Assembly (NCBI GenBank): GCA_003439945.1
Contig: QVRM01002067.1
Span: 2,826,501-2,890,500 of the forward strand
DNA length: 64,000 nt
Direction: 5' to 3'
DNA from: Dermanyssus gallinae
Lineage: Eukaryota > Arthropoda > Arachnida > Mesostigmata > Dermanyssidae
The translations under genes and the position numbers were made by a program. The stretch's first letter is position 1; each line of letters begins with the position of its first letter. Below, piece by piece: positions 1 through 11,110 of this stretch. Under the pieces are notes generated by a model. That model saw nothing but the letters and a program-made list of their open reading frames with translations, was not told the DNA's origin and did not search any database.

Positions 1-189
1 TAGAGGGCGCATCACCAGTGCTTGAAATAGCTCCTGCCATCGCTGCACCAGCCTTGCCGCTCCAGGGGGTACTCCATCCGAGCCGGGTGCTTTACCGGGT
101 GTCAAAAATTGCTGTGCTCGCTTGACCTCCTTCAGCGTCACCTTGGAAATATCTTTCTCGGCAGCCAGTGGCTCCTTCCCGTCGCCTGT
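1..189 (-). pseudogene. LINE reverse transcriptase fragment, cut by window edge
   Basis: Read on the minus strand, this frame is open from a TAG at 190-192 to the window edge. It carries the linker and RT entry motif of APE-type LINEs, with GKAPGSDGVPPGAARLVQ as the diagnostic stretch (compare GKAPGPDGIP in the R1-like copy at 39.7 kb). The preceding residues (KVTLKEVKRAQQFL) fit the helix normally found before RT domain 1. It would be part of a LINE polymerase copying its own RNA at a nicked target. An upstream in-frame stop shows decay; the downstream part lies outside the window. Confidence 0.7.
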
Positions 190-1639
190 CTACGGGTGAA
201 ATGGGGACAAGCTATGGACCTGATCCTTTAGAACTTTAGAGCTATATCAAAATGCAGAAGTATACGCGAGGCAACAGCCCCCGTCAAACAAACACACGTT
301 CAAACAGGCGTACACATTGTATATGGGAGAAACGCGTTTTTCATTATATCAACATAAACAACAACGTTTGCTTTTATCGGGCACAAACAACATTGATGAT
401 CACCTTTACGGAACTACATGAGTAAGGAATTTAATTGGGCCAAAGCTTTATTAGCGCACGGTTAACACTGGGCATTTTCTATTGCTGGTCTACTGCCATC
501 TCTGATTGTTGACTGCTATTTTGAGAATTTAGCTAACTGAAGGTTTAAAATGGTTTATTTTCGATATATTCAAAAATTAGGTTAAAGCAGCTTTCCTAAA
601 ACGGACTCTAGGACTCTATTCGTCAACCCGCAGCTGCCTCGTCTACTTATTAGCAGATTGTCCACTCCTCATAAAAGACTTGAGGCGCCGTTGTAAACTG
701 CCTCGCATTACAGCTTTCAACGACTGCATTTGAAGGTGGGAGGAGATGTTTTCTGAACTCGACCCGGGATTGTTTAATACCGGAGCGATAAGAAATGCGG
801 AGTGGGCCAGAGCGTAGCAACAGACACGTAATAACTCGGTTTGCAGTGCACGGCTTTCATCACAGTATGTCAGCAGCCTAAGGTTCATGAACCATGTGAG
901 ATTTGTGCATACCGTCGCTGCAGTGGAATTCTACCGAAGATACCATGCCGCAGAATGCAATATTGTACAATCTTTAAATAAATTAGCCCGTGGGGCCTTG
1001 TAGTTTTTTATATATTTTATTATATTTTATGTCCGGGTATGTATATATATCCATACATATGCAAAACATATTCTGAACTCCCTATTCTAATTTGATATAT
1101 TAGCCCTGTGGGGCTCCTAGACCGATCTGTAGTACAGAAGCTTAAGAAGAACCGGTAACGTATAGAGGCAAATGTAGACGTCAGGGCTTTTTAGAATCAG
1201 GCAGTGTCAAATAGTGTTATTGAGACATTTGATAGATCAGTTAGAGGTCAAGTGAAGTTAAATTTACGATTATACAAACTCTAAAAGCTGGTAACGGTAA
1301 AACGTCATTCGGCAGGAAGTAGCATGCCATTCTTGGTAGATCATCCTGGCAGCTTCGTCGACAGCTGATTACTGTGCGGCATTTGATCCACTTGAATGAA
1401 CTGGAAAACAAAACTTTCAATGCTCAGAGTACTTGCACAAAGTTTGCATATGCAAAAGTAGAGATCATCTTAAATGTTATACGTAGGTGTTCCAGTTTTA
1501 AGAGCAGTAGAGAGTGATGTAATCTGTCAAACGCCAAGCGTTTGGTCAAAGTTAACACAGTGAAATGTCTTCTGGGTATGAATCAGTGCGATGTCAATTG
1601 ATACGGGGCAGGGTCAAGCACAGGATCAGGTGACCAAAA
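190..1639. other. non-coding, AT-rich, nothing recognised
   Basis: No domain, RNA gene or clear repeat is visible. The small open frames here look like chance. Confidence 0.5.
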
Positions 1640-1686
1640 ATTAACAATCATATGTTCTAATTGTATGCTCTGTTGTAGAAAACCGC
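1640..1686 (+). repeat. dispersed repeat, copy 1
   Basis: About 47 bp starting AATTAACAATCATATG and ending TCTGTTGTAGAAAACCGC recurs at 3066-3113 with a few differences. Similarity ends sharply after the shared GAAAACCGC, so this may be one end of a short transposable element. An unrecognised 75-codon open frame follows at 1679-1906. Confidence 0.6.
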
Positions 1687-1951
1687 GGAGAAGCTGCTGC
1701 TACGTTATAGCCAGAGATGGGTCAAGGAGTTCGTAAGAAAGCGACTTGACCTCAGCGTGCCAATCCACCCGGACGGCCTATCGGAGCCGGGGCCTCCAAC
1801 TCCTCCGAGGCACTGTTCTATGGCACGGTGCCCATGCCAGTTTATCGAGGAACACCTTCGCTTCAAACCACTAACGACATGCAGCTGGTCTGAATTATGC
1901 TGTTAAACCTCTCGTTTTTGGGAGAAATTTTCTTCAGTTTCTAAGCGCAGC

Positions 1952-1976
<25 letters not shown>
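1952..1976. repeat. (TA)n microsatellite
   Basis: Uninterrupted TA dinucleotides followed by a degenerate ACATACAT tail. Confidence 0.9.
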
Positions 1977-1979
<3 letters not shown>

Positions 1980-1983
<4 letters not shown>

Positions 1984-3065
1984 CATACTTACATACATAA
2001 GGAGGGAGAAAAACAATATGTCAGTGATGCATATACTAGGTGTACACACGGCGCAATGTGCAATCATTTTTTTCGAATAACTGTAAACTCGAACACATTG
2101 AATAGTCGTACAAATGCAATGGCATTGCTCTAGGGAGGAGCATAAGGTTTGACAGCAAGGGCAGCTTTAGGTATTTATTATATAAACGAAGAATAAAGAT
2201 AGGCGTTTCTATTAGGTCGATGCAGTGACCGAGTACAGCGGTCTTTTATTTACGGTCTTACAGTTTTTTAACTTAGCCATACAGTAACCGCGACAACCGT
2301 TAGGCTCGGTTGTCTTAATTTTAACAAATTAAGACAACGATAGGAGAGTGATCGGACAAGAAACGCGGAATAAACATATAAGTTATATTTCCGACCAGAC
2401 CGCAGATGGGGGAGAGCGTGGAGGGAAATTGCCGGCTTTCGTGGTATGGAAAGTCGGGCAAAAGCGTTCAAGGCTTATTTCTTGGCTGTGGACGGCAAAA
2501 CGTTAGATGTGCGCAGAAGTGTGCACTTTTCAGACACTTAAAATTGAAAGAAAATCGCTAAATGTGTTGTATGACAAGTTTCATTAAAAGAGACACGATT
2601 ATAGAATTTGCGACCAATCTACGGCGACTGACGTAAGAATTGGGCCTTTGAGCGGCGTGGAGGAAACGATAAAGTGCCAGTTAGTTGGCCATAGGTGTGG
2701 CTGAAAAGGCCACGTAGACGCACTTAATGCTACAGGAGACCTTCATCGCGAAAAAGGTCATCGAGTTGGTGACTTGGATCGCACAGATACGGGAAATGGC
2801 AGGATGAATATAGCATGCGATAAACAAAGTCACAACCGTCTAAGACTAAGTTTGTTGACTGGAACACACCTGTTTACTGGTAATAGCGCCACGAGGCTAT
2901 CAGAGCGTAATCTGGATGGTAGATGCGGCCGCAGATGCAGAGCAAGAGACCATGCGGTTGGCAAGCGACGTTCCCGGTAAGAAGACATACTCTCGGTACG
3001 GATGGAAGAGGTATTTGGCTAAGAAGTGTACATCTGGCAATAAAATGCCGATGACGAGCTTTTAA
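1980..3065. other. non-coding, nothing recognised
   Basis: Short open frames only, none with family features. Confidence 0.45.
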
Positions 3066-3113
3066 AAATTAACAATCATATGCTTTACTTGTATGCTCTG
3101 TTGTAGAAAACCG
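3066..3113 (+). repeat. dispersed repeat, copy 2
   Basis: Near-identical to 1640-1686 in the same orientation, sharing the CATATG core and the GCTCTGTTGTAGAAAACCGC end. The sequence after the shared block is unrelated to copy 1. Confidence 0.6.
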
Positions 3114-5060
3114 CTTTTATAAAGTGCACAACTCGCACTCATTATGCCTATTAAGCCACGCAGCAGGCGTCCCAGACGGTACCCATTGGGCGTTAACCGT
3201 CCGGCCCGGGTTTCATGTGCAGCACATTTCCCCCGTATTGGCACTAGCCTTAACAGCCCTCGAATGGGCCACGACAGAATGACAATATGAATTCGCTGCC
3301 ATCCAACCGATATCGTATGCCTTGCCCCCCATACCACCGTTAAGTGGCCCCGGGAGAGTTACTATTGGGAGTTAGCACCGTCTGACCAACTTTCATTTTG
3401 GCGCGTGAAGGTCCCCGCAGCGCGCGGAAGTCGCGCACCAGCGGACCAACGCCGGAAAGAGAGTCATAGGTACTCCCGTATTTTGGGTTGGGACATTGCT
3501 ATGGTAATCATGAACAATAGACGGACTACCGCAAATTTGAGAGCCGACCTTGCTGGTCGTTTCTGTTGGACGTTGTTATTATCCGGCTGCAACAGTTCTC
3601 TGCTGGCGAAAGTCTATTTAAGTTCAGTGACTTTTTTGGTCAATTACAAGCGTCTTAGACTAATACGACTGTCTAAAATGTAGTCGACAAGGCGTTAAAG
3701 AACAGAGCAAGATAGCAGCAGAGACTGGAATGCCTTCACGAAGGAACTGATCCAGCCGGGTGACAAACTTGTTGTCATGTTAATAGTTTAAGACAAACAA
3801 GACGGAGAGGCTATAGAACGTGAAAGAGACCTAAGTTATACCGACAGAATACGAAACGTGACGCGATTACAGCCTTAGGAAAAGCATACTGTCGACTTGA
3901 CACAGAAACCAGGTCTCTGATGAGGCAGTGCACATCAATAATCTTAAATAGTAAAGCTTCTATTATTCTCGAATGTTAACATTTTTCTTTTATGATTTTT
4001 TTCGAATGTTGACATTTGGGTTGTGCAATCACCTTCATTGAGCTCTGGGAAAACTGTGATTTAGTGTTTTCTTCTGAACTCACCAGTGCTGTACTTTGTC
4101 GTGCAATAACTTCAAGTTCCAGTAAACTTTTGTACTGTGAAGTGACACCGACATGGGATTGTTACGTTCTCCAAAGTCGGTACAAACATGACTGCAGGAT
4201 AATCAACCTGGTTCGTCGCGCCGGGAGACGTTGGAAAGACGTTGGGACCGTCGTCCCGAGGGAGGGGCCTATACAGAAGCTGTAATGTTAGCAGGTAGAT
4301 GGCAAGTCAAACGAAGGCAGTAACCGGCAGCAGCTGGTGGAGGAGATGTGCAAGACCGCTGCGAACGCGGCGGCTATCAAACGGCAAGCCCGCCACCAGC
4401 CCAACGGGAGAAACCGTCGAAGACGAGAATCACGGAGGAGGGTGGCAGGTGAGCTACTGCGATGGAGTGAGATGATGGCGCGGCCGTGGTTGGTTACTGG
4501 AGGGGCTGCTGCTATGGAAGAAGATAACGGCGAAACGGGAACGATCCTCGTGAGTGATAACGAAGTTGCGGTTGAAGGAGAGGCGTTCGAAGAAGAAGAC
4601 ACAGAGAGTCGGGGTGTCGTTGGTGTCAGTGGCAACATGGTGAGAACGGAGGCAACGCGCTTGTGAACTATTTATTGTCGCCGAGGAAGCCGACAGGGCG
4701 GCGTTGTGGAGTTTAATCTCACTCGGAAATATACCGGTTCAAAGCAGAGCAAGCGGTCAAAGATTTACAGTACAGGGGAAATCTGCAGTGTGCATCCCAC
4801 ACTCATTCATACAACAACTGCTAATGTCTTGAGATCATTGGGTGTTACCGAGGCTAATCGAGCCAGAGCGAAACACATCCCAACGGTGTTGCTATGGCCA
4901 CTAAGCAAGTCATTCTAACTTTGCCGCACTCAGCTTTCCAACGCAAGCATGTTTGGGGCTAAAAAACCTACGGAGTAATGCTCAACAGTAATGCTGCTAC
5001 AGCCATATCAAGCCGGACTGCCTCGGACGGCCTCCACAAATCACATTCGAAATGACTGCA
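3114..5060. other. non-coding, one unexplained open frame
   Basis: No recognised gene. The open frame at 4337-4666 (109 codons, plus strand) has a basic N-terminal half rich in R and an acidic C-terminal half rich in E and V. It matches no family I know, and an antisense frame of similar length overlaps it, which argues for chance in a GC-richer patch. Confidence 0.4.
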
Positions 5061-5069
5061 ACCAGTATA

Positions 5070-5155
5070 TATATATAGGGTCTACAAAAAAGTTTTTTCT
5101 TTTTTTTTAGATTCTCTACGGACAAAACCGAAAAACTTTTTTGTAGCCCTATATA
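5070..5155. mobile_element. miniature foldback element, Tc1/mariner-style ends
   Basis: The left end TATAGGGTCTACAAAAAAG is inverted at the right as CTTTTTTGTAGCCCTATA, so about 22 bp terminal inverted repeats enclose roughly 35 bp. The ends sit in TATA, as expected for TA-targeting Tc1/mariner-type elements. No transposase is encoded, so it would be a non-autonomous MITE. Confidence 0.65.
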
Positions 5156-5339
5156 CACATTTATATATACCTAGCCAATAAATGCTTTAAGTTTAAAGCT
5201 CGCCGTGGTAGTACACAAAATTGAGATTTCTGGTGAAAATGGGGTTATGATCGTGGAAAATCTATATTGTAAGTGAAAAGTAAGTGGAAAATCTATATAA
5301 AAAGATATAATAGGGGTTGGATGATATTACAACATCTTT

Positions 5340-5513
5340 TCTTTTTAGGCATCCGTGCTTCCAATCATGGATGATTTTAATCCACACCGGTATCCACCTT
5401 GTCTAAATTGGAAATCATGAAAACCAATTTAAGAGTGGCTGGTCAGTATCTTGAGCCCACAACCTCCCGAGTGCAAGGCAATGGCTTTGCCACCAAGCCA
5501 CCTTGCTCGGTAT
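5340..5513 (-). mobile_element. tRNA-derived SINE, older copy
   Basis: Colinear with the copy at 58423-58583 over about 150 bp, including the shared stretch AAACCAATTTAAGAGTGGC. On the minus strand it starts TACCGAGCAAGGTGGCTTGG. Box A survives (GTGGCTTGGTGG) but box B has drifted to GGCTCAAGATACT, so this copy is probably not transcribed by RNA polymerase III. An A-rich end follows the body. Confidence 0.65.
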
Positions 5514-7122
5514 AGTAGGACACAATTATGCAATATCTCCGATAGGTGAATAGGCCAAATATTTTAGGATAGCTAACGACATTCCAGAGTGTACCGGGCA
5601 ATATTTTGGGTTGCCTAGAAGTTGTACAAATATAGCTATGTGGGGTAGCAGCCAATGGAGAGTTGCGGAGCAAAACGATCGGTTACGTGATTTTCTGGGG
5701 AGAACAAGGCACAAAGCAGGGCGTTTATCAGTGATTGCAACAGTGTAAATAGAATAACCGCAGATATGTCCCGAGAGAATTAAAACGGAAAACGACAATG
5801 TAAAAGCCTTACGGGATATGGCAGGACCGACAAGCATAACGAAACGGGCATGAAATTAGTGATAGAAACAGCGAGATGCCATTTAAAAAAACGTAAGGTT
5901 TGCTACACGATACCTATACATCGGCATGTTTCACATAGCCACGGCTAGTTTGAATGAACTATTCCATATGATGAGTTTACGATGTATGATATCCTGTCGA
6001 CTGTAAAATGTGCACCAGTCTATGAAAGAAATACACATATCTGTTTCCACCTCGGAATACCGGCATATGCGTAGTCGATCACATCAAAATCTCCACTACA
6101 CACGGTCGGCTCCACCAGATCCCGCTAGATGGGGTGGAACTCACAAACCAACGCAACTTAGCAAGATTACTATTGTTTGTTGTACTTAAATATTTGTGGG
6201 CCCAAGCCATACTGAAAGCGATTTACGTTGCATTATTAGAATAAAGCTTGTGCGCATTTATAATGCGATCATTTCTCCTGCGATTTCACGTTTAAAGTTC
6301 TAGCTCGAAGATGCCGTGGTGCATACGACTGCGAGGTGTGTACGCTGGGCTTTCAGATGTGGTGATTTGTACAGTGAAATATTGGCTCAGAAAATTTAGA
6401 CTAAAGGATCTCAAAGGCTTCCCTTGCTTTGAATGGCCCTCTAGTCTTGACAATGAGTGCCAGCCTCAGCGTTATCATTTGGATCGAATTTGTGCAAAGC
6501 AATCAGAGGCGGTCCGCCCATACGCAACCGTGTAATTAGGTTAATGAGGCGCTGGCTGCCAACTAGGATTGATAGGGAGTTGGAATAGAAGTCGCGATTT
6601 TGTCTCAGGGTTCCCGCGGAACGGTCGACGGAATATTTACTCCTGTATATGTGGCGAGAGAGCTCTGACATTGCATCCAAAGTGGTTGCTAGAAGCGCAG
6701 CTGTTTTTTTAGGAGCCAGTACAACTTGTGATCGTGAGTCGTGACAGTTTCAACTGAAAACAGCGTAGTCATGCCTTTACGGCGCACGATGGCACACAAT
6801 GACAAAGATGCTAGAATCAAATACAACCTGCAAAACCGCAGTACCAAGTCTTTCAAAAACCGCAGCCATCACTTTAGCTTCATCACCAGCAACGGAATTA
6901 GTGGAACGACAGACATAGAGCTCATGCAAAAGACAGAAAAGGATCAATGTAATTCAATACAACAATTACAGGAAGCGCGCCACACCATCGAAGTCAACCC
7001 TCAACAATGTTCCTTACTAGCATACTGCAATATAAGCTCAAACGTTTGGACAAAATTAAGTGGTATAGAATAAAGTTCGGAGATGCCTTTGCTAAGGCTC
7101 CTGTAGTCTGCTGTTTTTATTA

Positions 7123-7126
<4 letters not shown>
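5514..7126. other. non-coding, nothing recognised
   Basis: Several chance-length open frames on both strands, none with recognisable motifs. Confidence 0.4.
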
Positions 7127-7172
<46 letters not shown>

Positions 7173-7210
7173 TAATAACCAATATTTGTGCACATATGTA
7201 TATTTATCTA

Positions 7211-7242
<32 letters not shown>
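7127..7242. repeat. two (TA)n tracts
   Basis: TA arrays at 7127-7168 and 7213-7242, separated by a short unique spacer. Confidence 0.9.
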
Positions 7243-7245
<3 letters not shown>

Positions 7246-7835
7246 AGGGTCAGTCTTACCAATACGGTGTAGACATTGCTGAGAACAACCACTATAGGGT
7301 GCAGCGGTTAAATAGGTGTGCAAGCCATGTAAGGCGGTGCCGAGAATTGGTTGCACCTTTAGATCGCGGGAGTGTTCTTTGCAGTTCTGCCGAGGTTTTA
7401 GCAGCCTTTTACTTTCTAGCGTCTAGCTCTATCCATAATTACACCCACGAACCTAACCGTGGGTGTGGGTGTTAGTGGTGCTCTTTCAGACAGAACTTTA
7501 TGTTTCGGGGAGGGCGTTTAGGTCAGGCAATTTAAGAGAGTTGTTTCATTCTTTGTAAAGCCAATTAAAGACAATACATATGGAAAGATACATACATATA
7601 CATATGTATATGTATAACTGTATGTATATTTGGTATGTTCGAACGAAATTGTACAAAACGACACTGCGGGTATAATTGAGGTATTTGTTTCAAAGCAATC
7701 AAGAAGCCTGAGCACAAATATCCCACTGTTTCACGAGCTAAAATATTTCCTGTTCCCGGAATTCCTGCGGCTGCGACAAGAGCCAGTACTTTACTGTGTC
7801 CTTCAGTTCGCCGTTCGAGGTGAAGCGCCTTATCG

Positions 7836-8189
7836 CTAGACGTTTTTTAGCGAACCAAACTGTTGAGACATTGCAGGTCGACATTGCAGGGCTGCTCCCT
7901 CTTGAACTTGGTCAATGCACTTTGTGCGACTCTGGACACGAGTAGACGCGCGTTTTGGTGGAGTATTAGGGCAGTTGCATAGGCTACGGAGTGTCTCACA
8001 GTACACGTCACAGTTAATGGTTCTTTCGTACTCGAAGAATTCCGTGAGTATCGAACCTCGGACGTTGAATAAGAAGGTGAGCATTAGCTTGCTTGCTAAG
8101 GGCACAGCTTTGATTTTATAGGGAGAGGCGACGACGCATGTTTCCATTGCATGGTAACCAGCTTTGTCTCTGCCTCGAAGTGATCGCAC
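7836..8189 (-). pseudogene. mariner transposase remnant (central part)
   Basis: The minus-strand frame contains FNVRGSILTEFFEYERTINC followed by DVYCETLRSL. This corresponds to the mariner segment between the first and second catalytic aspartates, where active copies read roughly W(D)..G.IL..(F/Y)L..G.TINS..Y...L. The region holding the second aspartate has lost its reading frame. The family moves DNA by cut and paste at TA sites; this copy is dead. Two other mariner remnants lie at 34.8 and 49.9 kb. Confidence 0.6.
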
Positions 8190-8702
8190 TAACTCTCGTT
8201 ACTAGTGACGATTCTTAGTATTTGTGGTTCTGCATATACAATGCTTAGCTAATCGAAAAAAAAAACGAAGTAACAACATATAACAAATTGTAAAAAAATT
8301 AAACACAACTTACAACACATAAAATACCACACATTTTATAGAGCAAACCCAGCAATGCAGGCAGTATGATCTGAAAGCGTGACGACTCGTCTGTCACGAT
8401 CATAATGGTATGTCATTTTCTAGATGGGATTAGTCCTGCAATAAATTAGAATTATTAGCCATTCATTTACGCAAGCTAAAAAACATGCAGAGAATATTTT
8501 GAATCCCGTTACCGAAAATTCGAACAGCGGACCAATAAGGTAAATGTTTCACGCAATTGAACAACCAAATCCTCGGGAAGCACGTTGACTACACGAAGTG
8601 TGAAGAAATACAATTTTTTTTTCGGGGATCGCACTCAGAACAAGAGTACGACTAGTTTATTTATTGTTTCATTTGTTAATAGTCAAATATTAGTTGTTAC
8701 TG
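8190..8702. other. non-coding, AT-rich
   Basis: A-rich and T-rich tracts. On the minus strand the last ~100 bases follow the stop of the R2-like fragment and may be its 3' UTR. Confidence 0.4.
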
Positions 8703-8954
8703 TTACGGCATTCCTGGCAGTTGTTCCCCCGGCGATGGAAGCGACCCCACTACGGCCACTGCATTGCCACGTTGAACTTCCATGGAGATACGCTGCACCA
8801 GGTATTCTCCGGCTCGCGCGTCCTTCGTCACAGCAGTTACCCTTTTCCCGAGCTCCCTGAGGAACTTGACGGTCGCCTCACCCATTGGCCCCAACGTTTC
8901 AATGGCGATCGGCTGAATTATGTATTGCGGCGACAGCTCCCTGTACTTCGACAA
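8703..8954 (-). pseudogene. R2-like LINE, extreme C-terminus
   Basis: The frame reads YRELSPQYIIQPIAIETLGP near its start and SMEVQRGNAVAVVGSL near its end. Both blocks align with the C-termini of the copies ending at 19252 (FSPVAFETLG; SIDVQRGNAISMLGSL) and 41775 (FVPIAMETMG; LAVCRGNAASILGAM). Only the tail of the nuclease domain is kept, as expected for a 5'-truncated insertion made by target-primed reverse transcription. Confidence 0.75.
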
Positions 8955-9090
8955 TTTGCGACTTCTATTGCGAAAGTATGCACCTCGTCGTATTCATGAG
9001 AAAATTTTGCTTTTTTCTGAAGTAACGTGGCCCACAAGATGCGACACGGTCGTTTAGAAAATAATTCGCAAAAATGAAGTGAAAAGAAAA

Positions 9091-9240
9091 ATGCGAGCCG
9101 TGACTGCAGAGTAATCGAGATTGAGTGCATGCATAAATGAATTTTTCCATCAGATAAATCACTCTGGGTCATTTATGCATGCACTCAATCTTGACATGCC
9201 CTCCGAAAAATCTTAGTTACTCCGCAACCACGGCTCGCAT
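9091..9240. repeat. imperfect foldback element, 150 bp
   Basis: The left arm (9091-9140) begins ATGCGAGCCGTG and ends GATTGAGTGCATGCATAAAT. The right arm (9169-9240) is its inverse, ending CACGGCTCGCAT, with about 25 extra bases at 9191-9216. A 28 bp AT-rich loop lies between. It is probably a non-autonomous DNA transposon (MITE). Confidence 0.75.
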
Positions 9241-9884
9241 TGCCATAAATTTACCAAAATGGTCGTCATATGCGTATTTACGAAGATGAATCTGAATATA
9301 TTAGCTTTGAGCGTTGTGAATGGTCGTAGGGCTATGCTTTTGAGGTATTGGACGTGAAAGCTAATAAAAATACTTCATTTTTGCAAATTCTCTTCCAAAC
9401 GACAATGTTGCACCTTCTACTCAGCGCAATATTTTCTTGGGAGGAGGCAGAATTTTTTCGCGAACACGACGATGTGCTTAGCTTTTTTATATTATAGTAT
9501 AGGATAACTAGCTGCCTTACAACAGCACATTTTATCGGAGTGCACCAGACCACCGGGCTCGACACCAGTGTCACAAATTGTAGTAATTTAACTCTCACAC
9601 CGAAGCAAGACTTCTTAGAGACCATGCTCCATAAAAAAAAATTATTTAACGAGCTCTATAATTCTTATTATCGATTTTCAGAATTTTTCATGACACCCTG
9701 TGTATACATATATATATATATATATATATAAATTCTGTAATATGATCAATACGAGTAGCATATTATTTAGAAACCAATAATACAATAATATTAGAATATA
9801 TAAACAAACATAATTATATAAATTACATAATTAAGGCTACGGGAATTATGGTTATTTTATTAGGGGGTATAACGATATGAATAA
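9241..9884. other. non-coding spacer with (TA)n
   Basis: A (TA)n tract lies at 9710-9731. At 9550-9563 a CCACCGGGCTCGAC block matches the head of the SINE at 10675-10850; it may be a SINE remnant but is too short to call. Confidence 0.4.
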
Positions 9885-10658
9885 TTGTCCCTTCTCCCCC
9901 CTCTCTCGGCTTTTCGTTTCGACCACTTCCCCGAGGGTCTCGCTCAAGCCTTTCCCGCCAGGCCGTCCTCTTGGTCGAACAAGTTCGTCGCCTCTTTCCA
10001 TGCCTCCACCGTAGTCATCATATGGGCGACCACCTCCCTAATGGGCCGGCCTCTTACACCGGTCGGTCCTGCTTCCCGCGCTTCCCTGAGTGCAGCACAC
10101 CGCAGAACAGTATGCTTCACGGAGTCACACAGTACGCAAGTATCGCTGATGCCCTTCTTAATCCTCGACATGTAACTATTTTTGATCTTCTCTTTTCCCC
10201 ACCGACCCTAGGCATGATCCGCGCTAGGTTCAGGGAGACCTTTTGGGCCCTTTCGGCCACGTACCTTACGTGTGCCGATTCGGTCAGTCCCGTGTCTAGC
10301 ATGGCCCCAAGGTACTTTACCTTCTTTCTAATTTCTATCGTGTGGTCCACCATCACGTGAACGCCAGTTGTCCTCTTTCTGTCTGTTAGTTACACCGCTT
10401 CCTTGCCAAGCGCCAGTTTCAAGTGATGGGGTTTTATCCACTCGGACACCGTTGACTGGGCCTCATTGGCGGCGCTTTCCAGGGCTCCCTCGCTCCTGAC
10501 CGTGACCATGAGTGCAAGATCGTTGGCGTACGCCAACGTCCTCACCCCATACGGGAGACCTCGGACTTAGAGCACCCCGTTAAAAGCTATATTCCAGACC
10601 ACGGGTCCTAGGATCGAGCCGTGTGAGATTCCGGCGGTAACCAGACCTGCAACCAGAC

Positions 10659-10674
10659 CTCTGTCATTCAGGTA
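10659..10674. repeat. SINE target-site duplication, left copy
   Basis: CTCTGTCATTCAGGTA; its partner at 10851-10866 differs at one base. Confidence 0.8.
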
Positions 10675-10850
10675 AAGTTTTCGGGCTGACCCTCAGTCAA
10701 GATTTAACGTCCACGGAACTGTTATTCACATTGCTTCATAGACGGACCCCCATAAATACAAATGTGCAACGGTGGGGCTCGAACCCGCGCACCTATGTGT
10801 CTCCTCCGGTTGCGAGGCGCAGACTTAAGCCACCACGCCACCGGGCTCGA
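10675..10850 (-). mobile_element. tRNA-derived SINE inside the R1-like LINE
   Basis: A 176 bp insert interrupts the LINE between SSYLKDRV and the GISHGS block, and a 16 bp duplication flanks it. On the minus strand it begins TCGAGCCCGGTGGCGTGG. Box A is TGGCGTGGTGG (plus-strand 10830-10840) and box B is GGTTCGAGCCC (10775-10786), spaced as in a tRNA, so RNA polymerase III could transcribe it. The remaining ~95 bp are not tRNA-like and lack a poly(A) tail. It is a different family from the SINEs at 5.4 and 58.5 kb. It must have used enzymes supplied by a LINE. Confidence 0.85.
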
Positions 10851-10866
10851 CTCTGTCTTTCAGGTA
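10851..10866. repeat. SINE target-site duplication, right copy
   Basis: CTCTGTCTTTCAGGTA, one mismatch to the left copy. Confidence 0.8.
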
Positions 10867-11110
10867 GGATGAAATCATTCGACGGAGGTAGGGGAAAAAT
10901 TCCTTTCTCTCCATCGCCCCCACAAGTACTTTCCAATTAATTATGTTGAAGGCAATATTGACATCCAGGAGGATCAGGAGTACGAATCCCCTCGTTTTGA
11001 GGGTTTTCATGGTCTCCTCACTCGCTCGTTGCAGAACTTCCTTTAGACCCCCTAGTGTGGATCTGCCTTTCCAAAAACTGTACTGGGCATCTAATATGCT
11101 TGTGGACTAC

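Larger units (their letters stand above)
9885..11110 (-). mobile_element. R1-like LINE remnant (RT to C-terminus), split by a SINE
   Basis: Minus-strand pieces run in LINE order. LLDAQYSFWKGRSTLGGLKE (about 11.1 kb) is the RT entry; LLILLDVNIAFNIINWKVL is motif A; YLRRMISSYLKDRV follows. After the SINE come GISHGSILGPVVWN (normally G.PQGS), LAYANDLALMVTV (motif C) and VKYLGAMLDTGL..HVRYVAERAQKVSLNLARIM. The cysteine-rich tail includes CVLCDSVKHTVLRC. Motif C reads YAND instead of YADD, so one catalytic aspartate is lost. Stops and frameshifts confirm decay. Layout and wording match the R1-like copy at 38.5-40.9 kb, but it is a different family. Confidence 0.85.

Noticed and set aside
643..888. 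81-codon minus-strand frame
   Set aside because: No motif; typical chance length for this sequence.
3910..3935. Hammerhead ribozyme core CTGATGAG
   Set aside because: No matching stem I/III arrangement or downstream GAAA core was found.
4288..4666. Overlapping 109- and 116-codon frames
   Set aside because: Antisense to each other, no family features; most likely chance in GC-richer DNA.
10775..10850. tRNA gene at 10.8 kb
   Set aside because: It is the head of a 176 bp insert with a target duplication; the acceptor stem is not preserved.
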